Source: Pontimonas sp. (GTDB lineage: Bacteria; Actinomycetota; Actinomycetes; Actinomycetales; Microbacteriaceae). From it: 5,923 nucleotides of DNA. This document shows positions 1 to 5,005 of this stretch, one piece after another. How positions within the stretch are numbered: the first letter of the stretch is position 1; each line of letters opens with the position of its first letter. Under the pieces are notes generated by a model. It ran no database searches and was not told where the DNA came from. It was given only the letters and a program-made list of their open reading frames with translations. Made by a program: the position numbers and the translations under genes. The stretch lies in NCBI GenBank assembly GCA_021741945.1, contig JAIOWV010000077.1, positions 1-5,923 of the forward strand, given 5' to 3'.

Positions 1-790
1 GAGCTGGGCGTCCGGGGATAGCAGCGGTAGTGATGATGACATCGGCTGCACTCACGTAGGGGGTGAGAAGCTCCTGCTGACGCTTGGCTCGGTCTGCTGC
101 CAATTCCTTGGCGTAGCCACCAGCACCGTCGGCCGAGGCGTCGAGCTCAAGTTCGATGAAGGTTCCACCCATCGAGCGAACCCCATCTGCAGAAGCAGAT
201 CGAACGTCGTAGGCCATCACCTTCGAGCCAAGGCGCTTAGCCGTGGCGATCGCCTGAAGACCAGCAACACCAGCCCCGAGAACCAGAACGGTTGCCGGAG
301 GAACTGTTCCAGCGGCCGTCATATAGAGGGGGAAAAAACGAGGCAGGCGCATGGCGCCTTCCAGCACACAGCGATATCCAGCGACCAGGGCCTGCGAGGT
401 CAGAGCGTCCATCGACTGAGCGCGGGAAATTCTGGGGACAAGCTCGAGCGCAAAAGAGGTGATCTTGTTGTCGCGCAGCGCCTTCACCGCATCGGTTTCG
501 GATGCCGGAGACATCAGACCCACCGTGAGGGTGCCCTTCTTCAGCTTCTTGATTGTCGCCGGGGCGAGAGGCCTCACGTGGGCGAGAACATCCACCTTGC
601 CGGGATCAACGCTCGGAGCGATAGTGGCGCCAGCGGCCTTGTAGTCCTCATCGGCATAACCGGCCAAGACGCCAGCACCCTTTTGAACGGTGACCTTAAG
701 GCCCTTACCGACTAACTGCTTGACCGACTCTGGTGTTGCCGCAACCCGGTTTTCACCAGAAATCGGCTCTTTGAGAACTCCGACAATCAT
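1..790 (-). CDS. pntA: NAD(P) transhydrogenase alpha subunit, N-terminal part (3' end beyond window)
   Basis: The product is the NAD(H)-binding domain I of the membrane proton-translocating transhydrogenase, which transfers hydride between NADH and NADP+ at the cost of the proton gradient. Reading from the ATG at 790 gives 263 residues, open to the window edge. It starts MIVGVLKE, like other PntA and alanine dehydrogenase-type proteins. Residues 119-140 carry the family block PRISRAQSMDALTSQ and following. A Rossmann loop GAGVAGLQAI lies at 172-181, followed by the acidic strand end AYDVRS (D195), expected for NAD rather than NADP binding. The DGAGGYA segment (221-227) and the VIITTAAIPGRPA block at the edge also match PntA. 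The start is supported by GAGGGTGA upstream, with GGTGA ending 4 bases before the ATG. Whether the subunit is full length or the split alpha-1 form common in actinobacteria cannot be seen. Alanine dehydrogenase is related but fits the PRISRAQ block less well. Confidence 0.95.
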   Translation of the reverse strand, partial: MIVGVLKEPISGENRVAATPESVKQLVGKGLKVTVQKGAGVLAGYADEDYKAAGATIAPSVDPGKVDVLAHVRPLAPATIKKLKKGTLTVGLMSPASETDAVKALRDNKITSFALELVPRISRAQSMDALTSQALVAGYRCVLEGAMRLPRFFPLYMTAAGTVPPATVLVLGAGVAGLQAIATAKRLGSKVMAYDVRSASADGVRSMGGTFIELELDASADGAGGYAKELAADRAKRQQELLTPYVSAADVIITTAAIPGRPA

Positions 791-794
791 TGAT

Positions 795-845
795 TCACCC
801 TCGACTGGTTAGTAACATCCCCCGGTCAAACTAACCCCAGGGTGA
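795..845 (-). promoter_or_regulatory. Nested inverted repeat in the pntA leader that includes its ribosome binding site
   Basis: On the minus strand, TCACCC (845-840) pairs with GGGTGA (800-795), and GGTTAGT (836-830) pairs with ACTAACC (813-807). All 13 pairs are Watson-Crick. The two helices are separated by a 3 x 6 internal loop and closed by a 16-base loop. The outer downstream arm GGGTGA is the pntA Shine-Dalgarno region, 4 bases before the ATG, so the fold would hide it. A possible -10 hexamer TACGGT (860-855) would start the RNA near 848, just ahead of the first arm, but no good -35 is visible. The inner arms could instead be a protein-binding dyad in DNA. The pairing is seen directly; a regulatory role is inferred. 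Confidence 0.45.
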
Positions 846-878
846 GTAGCCCCCACCGTACCAGAAAGGCTGGAAGAC

Positions 879-1088
879 TCAGCGGTCGACGGGCTCAGGT
901 TCCTCAGCGACAACGTGGGTAGTACGGACCCTTGCTTTGTAGAAATACCCCTGATGCCGGATCACCAGATAGACAGCCGCCGCTGCCAAAACAATCGAGA
1001 ACATCCCGAGGCTTGCTGCGCCCACGAGTGCGACGTCGGTCAACACAGACCCTGCAGGTTCACCTGCACCACCGGAAGGTTGATCCAC
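879..1088 (-). CDS. Small single-pass membrane protein of unknown function
   Basis: This is a 69-residue protein that I do not recognise. A Gly/Pro/Ser-rich N-terminus (1-15) leads into one hydrophobic segment at about 17-43. It is followed by a basic stretch, IRHQGYFYKARVR (43-55), and an acidic tail with EEPEPVDR. The positive-inside rule predicts the N-terminus outside and the C-terminus in the cytoplasm. It begins at GTG (1088), the only plausible start in this frame before an upstream stop (TGA at 1103-1101). No Shine-Dalgarno sequence is visible, but a TAnnnT hexamer ends 6 bases before the GTG, which would suit a leaderless mRNA. The gene lies 34 bases downstream of the TetR gene and 88 bases upstream of pntA on the same strand. 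The clean membrane-plus-charged-tail layout favours a real gene over the antisense frame, whose product is Arg/Pro-rich. An ATG at residue 29 would cut the membrane segment and is unlikely. Confidence 0.7.
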   Translation of the reverse strand: MDQPSGGAGEPAGSVLTDVALVGAASLGMFSIVLAAAAVYLVIRHQGYFYKARVRTTHVVAEEPEPVDR

Positions 1089-1094
1089 GAATGA

Positions 1095-1100
1095 AGCGTA
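1095..1100 (-). promoter_or_regulatory. Candidate -10 box for a leaderless small membrane protein mRNA
   Basis: On the minus strand TACGCT fits the TAnnnT pattern of actinobacterial -10 boxes. Its last base is 6 bases before the GTG at 1088, which is where transcription would be expected to start. Leaderless messages are common in actinobacteria, and no ribosome binding site is visible here. The -35 region (about 1118-1124) shows no match to TTGACA, so support rests on spacing alone. Confidence 0.3.
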
Positions 1101-1122
1101 TCAACTACAAAACTGAATTTAG

Positions 1123-1872
1123 TTATTTATACGACTCAATTAGTTCAATCATCATCGCGATGTGGTTTTCGATGAGCTGATTCTTGATTGGCTCGATCTC
1201 GGGAATAGAACGTGAGGGAAGGTGTTGACCTGCGACCCACACCGAGACCCCCAGTGTCGACCACGACACCGTGGGAACTAGAGCCCGCAACTCTGGGTCC
1301 AGGAAGAGTTCCATGCGTGGAACCGAACCGATTCCCCACTGGGGGTCCGACACCTCCCCGCGACGGATGTCCTTGATGAGAGAGCCAACACGCGCCAAAT
1401 TCAATTCAAAGCCCTGATTCATCGCCCCACCAAATGACTTCCGCACGATGTAGGAAACGTCCTTCGCGGCGAGCGGGTAGTTCAACACCGCACCCCAGCC
1501 ACCCATCTCATCGGTTTCCTTAATTTCCGCCAAAATCCAGGCCGCTAGCCGGTCTCTGGGGTTTCGCGGAGCTCGCTGGACCGCGGCCCAAAGGTTGTCA
1601 ACGTATCGGAGATACATCATGTGGGCAGCCTCCGCGATGAGCGCATCGCGTCCACCGAAATAGTGGTTAACCATCGGGTAGGTGATGCCCAGTCGATCAC
1701 ACACGCTCGAGACGTTGAAGGAGGTCGGACCTGACTTGGCCACCTCGTCAAAAGTGACGTACAGGATCTTGAGGCGCATCGGTGGCTGCGGGTCTGAACC
1801 AAAACCCAACCAATAAGAATCAACCAGGGCCTTGTCGGGGTGGGTCGTGTCGGAGAGCTTTCGTCTCGCCAT
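1123..1872 (-). CDS. TetR-family transcriptional regulator
   Basis: This 249-residue protein carries a TetR-type DNA-binding domain at about residues 33-80. The block FDEVAKSGPTSFNVSSVCDR (41-60) is helix 1 end and helix 2. LGITYPMVNHYF (61-72) is the recognition helix and its following turn, and GGRDALIAEA (73-82) matches the usual 'K-x-x-L-x-x-A' helix 4. The rest is a mostly helical ligand/dimer domain that I cannot assign to a subfamily. It has an extension of about 30 residues before helix 1, longer than usual. The ATG at 1872 is preceded by GGGGTG (1883-1878) with 5-base spacing, supporting the long start over Met32. It follows the methyltransferase gene by 62 bases, a gap holding a possible promoter and dyad, so it probably has its own transcript and may repress itself. 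Targets are unknown; the neighbouring oxidase operon and pntA are the natural candidates. Confidence 0.9.
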   Translation of the reverse strand: MARRKLSDTTHPDKALVDSYWLGFGSDPQPPMRLKILYVTFDEVAKSGPTSFNVSSVCDRLGITYPMVNHYFGGRDALIAEAAHMMYLRYVDNLWAAVQRAPRNPRDRLAAWILAEIKETDEMGGWGAVLNYPLAAKDVSYIVRKSFGGAMNQGFELNLARVGSLIKDIRRGEVSDPQWGIGSVPRMELFLDPELRALVPTVSWSTLGVSVWVAGQHLPSRSIPEIEPIKNQLIENHIAMMIELIESYK

Positions 1873-1887
1873 CTCAACACCCCAAAC

Positions 1888-1912
1888 TGTCTACCTAGCT
1901 AGTCAAACTATA
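1888..1912 (-). promoter_or_regulatory. Putative tetR promoter -10 and overlapping operator dyad
   Basis: On the minus strand TATAGT (1912-1907) matches the -10 consensus at five of six positions, placing the start near 1900. An imperfect dyad centred between 1896 and 1897 spans 1888-1905, with 7 of 9 base pairs complementary; its core is GTCTACCTAGCTAGTC (1889-1904, plus strand). An overlapping perfect 8-bp palindrome, CTAGCTAG, lies at 1895-1902. A repressor bound here would cover the predicted start, the usual arrangement for TetR autoregulation. No convincing -35 is visible. Dyad and hexamer are seen; binding by this TetR is inferred. Confidence 0.4.
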
Positions 1913-1934
1913 GCCCGCACACAAAAACAGAAGA

Positions 1935-2387
1935 CTAATTGAATTTCGGAATCAGCCGTCCCGTCGACTTCGCGTAACTTTCATAACCGGGATGGCGCTT
2001 GGCCAACATCGCCTCTTCGCCCGACGCCTTGATGGACAACACGACAAAGAGTGCGATCCATCCCACGATGTGCCCGGCGGATGCACCGAGAACAACGAGT
2101 CCCAGTGCCGCCAACAAGACACCTGTGTAAATCGGGTGGCGGACATATCGATATACGCCGGATGTTACGAGCTCGGCGCCATCCTTGGGAATAGGGGTGG
2201 GGGTTAGCGCCGGACCAAGACGCATTCCTCCAGCGCCAGCAACCAGCACTCCCGCGCCGATGAGAACACCGCCAATCACAAACGTCAGGACATTGCGCGA
2301 CCACAGCTCTCCCGCGGGCAGGACTACTAGCCCGGCAAGAAGTCCAAACTGTGCCCCGACCAGTGCCCACGCCACAGAAGGTTTCAT
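1935..2387 (-). CDS. Integral-membrane methyltransferase, isoprenylcysteine/phospholipid methyltransferase family
   Basis: This 150-residue membrane protein has hydrophobic segments at about 5-25, 33-53, 86-103 and 106-119. It carries the family signature: LVTSGVYRYVRHPIYTG (73-89, with R83, H84, P85 and Y87), then EE at 124-125, then HPGYESYAKSTGRLIPKF (132-149). In this superfamily (ICMT, PEMT, bacterial 'methyltransferase family protein') these C-terminal residues bind S-adenosylmethionine at the membrane face. The acceptor substrate of the bacterial members is mostly unknown; a lipid or isoprenoid-like molecule is plausible. The ATG at 2387 overlaps the TGA of the acyl-CoA oxidase gene (ATGA). 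A GAGGGG lies about 14 bases upstream, too far for an ideal site, so translation is probably coupled to the oxidase. The family is confident; the substrate is not assigned. Confidence 0.88.
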   Translation of the reverse strand: MKPSVAWALVGAQFGLLAGLVVLPAGELWSRNVLTFVIGGVLIGAGVLVAGAGGMRLGPALTPTPIPKDGAELVTSGVYRYVRHPIYTGVLLAALGLVVLGASAGHIVGWIALFVVLSIKASGEEAMLAKRHPGYESYAKSTGRLIPKFN

Positions 2388-4402
2388 TGCTTCAGGCTAG
2401 ACCCCTCATAGGCGCGGGCCTCTTCCTGGCGCTTAGCCTCTTCCCCGAGCGCGATCGGTGCGCGGACCAAATCGTCGCTGGGCTCAAAAGCATCGACCAA
2501 CGACTTCAGGTGCGGGCGAAGCCTGGGGAGCAACCGATTGTTGATGTACTGAGTGATCGCCTCTGCGCGGTGAGCACTGAGGCGGCCGTTCATCAAATAC
2601 CAATCACGGTGCTTCTCTATGAGCACGAAGCCGTGGAGATCGCGCAACCATCGCAACACCTGCTTAGTGGGGCCGTCCTCGTAGCGAGAGAGCGCCTCAG
2701 TGAAGGCCTCCCACACCACGAGCTCGCTGTGAGCCCACGCAGCCTCAATGAGCTCGTGCTGGTGGGCATTCATGAGCTCGGCAGCCTGCTCGGGTGGCAA
2801 CTTCGAGGCCGGTTTGAGAGACTCGGCAAGGCTTGCCACCATCGTCGCGACCCGATCGGTGAGCAATTGCCTCTGTGAGGCAGTGCTGCGGACATACCCA
2901 ATGGACCGGGCGGTCGAGCCAAAGTCCACAACGTTTTGAGCAAGGCGACGAAGACCAGACCGGTTGACTGCTGCTTCGCCAACCTGGTCGGCGACGTAAC
3001 CGGCCATCACACCAAGGTCGCCCTTAGCGAACTGTCGTGCGTAATCACCCAGCAGACGCTTAGCGACCAACTGCAACAGCACCGTGTTATCGCCCTCGAA
3101 GGTGGCATAAACATCCAGGTCAGCACGCAGACCGGCCAAACGGTTCTCAGCAAGGAATCCTTGCCCGCCACACGCCTCGCGGTTGGCCTGGATGATGTCC
3201 AGAGCCGACCATGTTGCGTAAGGCTTGAGTGCTGCGGCCAGCGTTTCTAGATCCTGGCGATGCTCTTCCGTGTCGGCCTGGCCACTAAAGACCTGGTGGA
3301 AGAGCTCGAGGAGAACCTCTTGAGCGAACACCATTGCGTACGTGTTGGCAAGACGTGGGATGAGACGCCTCTGGTGTTGCTGGTAATCCATCAGCACATG
3401 CTCTTCGCTCGAGCCAGGGATGGGGAACTGGCGACGCTCCAGGCTGTAGCGAATACCAATGGTCGAGGCCAACTGAGAGGCCACGGTTGAGGCCCCGACT
3501 AGGGAAACCCGGCCTTGAACCAAAGTGCCGAGGATGGTGAAGAATCGGCGACCGCGGGACTCAATCGGCGAGGAGTACACGCCATCGCTGTTGACGCTGC
3601 CGTAACGGTTGAGCAGGTTCTCGCGGGGCACTCGGACGTTAGTGAAGTGCAGTCGCCCGTTGTCGATGCCGTTCAGACCACCCTTGTATCCATCGTCATC
3701 GCCACCGATGCCGGGCAAGAATCCGTTGTCATCGCGCAGTGGCACATAGAGCGCGTGGACGCCGTGGTTTTCCCCCTCAACAATCAGCTGAGCAAACACA
3801 ACGGCAGCGCGCCCGTGCTGGGCGGCATTGCCGATGTAGTCCTTCCACGCGCCGCGGTGCGGGGTGTGGATGACAAACTCATCGGTGTCCAGGTCGTAGG
3901 TCGCTGTCGTCGCGATGGAAGCAACGTCGGAACCGTGACCCGTCTCCGTCATGGCGAAGGCGCCGGGGATCTCCAGAGACATAATTCCTGGCAACCACTT
4001 ACGGTGGTGCTCTTCGGTGCCAAGATGCATGACGGCCGCCCCAAAGAGGCCCCACTGCACACCCGACTTAATCTGAAGGGAGGGGTCAGCCAAGACAATC
4101 TGCTCAAAACTTGCAATGTTCCCACCGGGGTTCTCGCCGCCGCCCACGATCGACGGAAAAGCAAGGTGCACGACACCCGAGTCGGCGAGGCGCTTCAGTT
4201 GACCAAAAACACGCTGCCGGTGCTCCGGCATCGGCTGCCCCTCGATTTTCCACATGTCCGGGTGAGCGCAGACGCTGCGGGCATGGCGACGGATCTCGAC
4301 GTATCGCCCGAGTAGGAATTCACCCAGCTCGGCGGGATCCACTGCAAGGTCAGTCGAATCGAACCGGACGGGTGGTGTGTGAACATCAGTCTGGGCGCTC
4401 AT
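2384..4402 (-). CDS. Acyl-CoA oxidase (FAD-dependent)
   Basis: The product is a 672-residue flavoprotein that should oxidise acyl-CoA to trans-2-enoyl-CoA, passing electrons to O2 and forming H2O2, in the first step of fatty-acid beta-oxidation. An N-terminal helical domain (about 20-145) leads to the flavin/substrate segment AMTETGHGSDV (150-160) and GAWKDYIGNAA (184-194). Next come the conserved RYSLERRQF (318-326), REACGGQGF (408-416) and YATFEGDNTVLLQ (432-444). By comparison with peroxisomal ACOX, E436 in FEGDNT is the likely catalytic base. The oxidase-specific C-terminal helical domain fills 460-672. The length (about 670, against about 380-400 for acyl-CoA dehydrogenases) and the FEGDNT block favour oxidase over dehydrogenase. 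GGAGGA (4416-4411) lies 8 bases before the ATG. The gene is first in a two-gene unit with the methyltransferase and diverges from thioredoxin. Chain-length preference cannot be read from the sequence. Confidence 0.93.
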   Translation of the reverse strand: MSAQTDVHTPPVRFDSTDLAVDPAELGEFLLGRYVEIRRHARSVCAHPDMWKIEGQPMPEHRQRVFGQLKRLADSGVVHLAFPSIVGGGENPGGNIASFEQIVLADPSLQIKSGVQWGLFGAAVMHLGTEEHHRKWLPGIMSLEIPGAFAMTETGHGSDVASIATTATYDLDTDEFVIHTPHRGAWKDYIGNAAQHGRAAVVFAQLIVEGENHGVHALYVPLRDDNGFLPGIGGDDDGYKGGLNGIDNGRLHFTNVRVPRENLLNRYGSVNSDGVYSSPIESRGRRFFTILGTLVQGRVSLVGASTVASQLASTIGIRYSLERRQFPIPGSSEEHVLMDYQQHQRRLIPRLANTYAMVFAQEVLLELFHQVFSGQADTEEHRQDLETLAAALKPYATWSALDIIQANREACGGQGFLAENRLAGLRADLDVYATFEGDNTVLLQLVAKRLLGDYARQFAKGDLGVMAGYVADQVGEAAVNRSGLRRLAQNVVDFGSTARSIGYVRSTASQRQLLTDRVATMVASLAESLKPASKLPPEQAAELMNAHQHELIEAAWAHSELVVWEAFTEALSRYEDGPTKQVLRWLRDLHGFVLIEKHRDWYLMNGRLSAHRAEAITQYINNRLLPRLRPHLKSLVDAFEPSDDLVRAPIALGEEAKRQEEARAYEGSSLKQ

Positions 4403-4437
4403 GACTACAGTCCTCCAAAAAGAGTTGTTGTCCCTTC

Positions 4438-4443
4438 ACGCTA
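4438..4443 (-). promoter_or_regulatory. Weak candidate -10 box for the acyl-CoA oxidase operon
   Basis: On the minus strand TAGCGT fits TAnnnT and would give a leader of roughly 30 bases that includes the GGAGGA ribosome binding site. The corresponding -35 position (4466-4461) reads TGGCGC, only three matches to TTGACA. It is the best-placed hexamer I found in this stretch, but the support is slight. Confidence 0.22.
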
Positions 4444-4482
4444 GGGCGCAGTGTTCCTCGGCGCCAGAGCATGGTTTTCAGC

Positions 4483-4502
4483 CACCACTGGACACCAGGG
4501 TG
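4483..4502 (+). repeat. Inverted repeat in the oxidase/thioredoxin intergenic region
   Basis: CTGG (4488-4491) and CCAG (4495-4498) form a perfect dyad around a 3-base centre. Flanking CACC (4483-4486) and GGTG (4499-4502) extend the pairing to 8 pairs, with a single unpaired A at 4487. It lies about 80-100 bases upstream of the oxidase ATG and 120-140 bases upstream of the thioredoxin ATG. That suits an operator or activator site, but its role is unknown. No T-run follows closely on either strand, so a terminator is unlikely. Confidence 0.3.
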
Positions 4503-4580
4503 CGTCGAAACTTTTGTATCCCATCTACAGAAGGAGGGCCGAAGCGTTGTTCATCGCTGGGCGAACAGTGGGGAGACCGC

Positions 4581-4599
4581 ATACCCCATGGGGTATACT
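4581..4599 (+). promoter_or_regulatory. Thioredoxin promoter -10 with overlapping CsoR/CstR-like palindromic operator
   Basis: Positions 4581-4596 form a perfect 16-bp palindrome, ATACCCCATGGGGTAT. Its last three bases start the -10 hexamer TATACT (4594-4599), five of six matches to consensus. Transcription would begin near 4606, leaving a short leader with the ribosome binding site GAAAGGA (4611-4617). From memory, ATACC/GGTAT half-sites around a G/C-rich centre are typical of operators of the CsoR/CstR (DUF156) repressor family, which sense copper(I) or sulfane sulfur. Placement over the -10 fits repression. No clear -35 is seen (4571-4576 is GGGAGA), so an activator may also be needed. No CsoR-family gene lies in the window. 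Confidence 0.6.
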
Positions 4600-4624
4600 C
4601 GATTCATAACGAAAGGATCCGCAC

Positions 4625-5005
4625 ATGCCCACCATTGACCTCACTCACGACGACTTCGAAAAGACCGTCACGTCCGAGGGAATCACCCTGGTCGATTTCT
4701 GGGCTGACTGGTGTGGCCCCTGCCGCGCATTCGCCCCGGTCTATGAAGAGGCCAGCCTCAAGCACCCGGATGTCACCTTCGGCAAGGTCGACACTGAAGC
4801 CGAGCAGGCACTGGCCCAAGCGGCAAACATTCGCTCAATCCCAACCCTGATGGCCTTCCGCGATGGCATCCTCGTCTTTGCGCAGCCAGGAGCCCTGCCC
4901 GCGCCTGCCCTTGAAGAAGTCATCACCGCGGTCAAGGGCTTGGACATGGATGATGTCCGCGCCGAGGTCGAGAAGGCGCAAGCAGAAGCAACCGCCGGCG
5001 CCTAA
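4625..5005 (+). CDS. trxA: Thioredoxin
   Basis: This 126-residue cytoplasmic thiol-disulfide oxidoreductase would be reduced by thioredoxin reductase and in turn reduce protein disulfides. The active site DWCGPCRAFAP spans residues 28-38, with C30 and C33 the only cysteines in the protein. The cis-proline loop is SIPT (71-74, P73), and the KVDTEAEQALAQAANIR stretch (54-70) is a typical thioredoxin strand and helix. The fold ends near residue 104. It is followed by a charged helical tail, LDMDDVRAEVEKAQAEA (106-122), as is common in actinobacterial thioredoxins; core thioredoxins are about 105-110 residues. The start has GAAAGGA (4611-4617), 7 bases upstream. It is the only plus-strand gene here, divergent from the acyl-CoA oxidase and convergent with plsC, whose stop codon it overlaps. 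The palindrome over its promoter suggests regulation by a CsoR/CstR-type repressor. Which of several thioredoxins this would be is uncertain, so the symbol is provisional. Confidence 0.95.
   Translation: MPTIDLTHDDFEKTVTSEGITLVDFWADWCGPCRAFAPVYEEASLKHPDVTFGKVDTEAEQALAQAANIRSIPTLMAFRDGILVFAQPGALPAPALEEVITAVKGLDMDDVRAEVEKAQAEATAGA

Noticed and set aside
1125..1131. TATAAAT on the minus strand, resembling a -10 box for the small membrane protein
   Set aside because: It encodes the final codons and stop of TetR and would be about 36 bases from the GTG without any ribosome site in the leader. The TACGCT hexamer fits better.
932..1180. Plus-strand open frame opposite the small membrane protein
   Set aside because: The product is rich in Arg/Pro/Gln without structure. 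The minus-strand frame gives a clean membrane segment with sensible charge distribution.
2351..2878. Plus-strand open frame (175 codons) opposite the oxidase 3' end and the methyltransferase start
   Set aside because: It covers the ATGA-coupled junction of two real genes on the other strand and has no recognisable domain or ribosome site.
3515..4315. Long plus-strand open frame (266 codons) opposite the acyl-CoA oxidase
   Set aside because: It lies wholly antisense to a strongly supported gene, its translation shows no family pattern, and such frames are common opposite GC-rich genes.
4401..4850. Plus-strand frame running from the intergenic region into thioredoxin in another frame
   Set aside because: It overlaps more than half of the certain thioredoxin gene, its translation is Ser/Arg/Pro-rich, and its start coincides with the antisense of the oxidase start.
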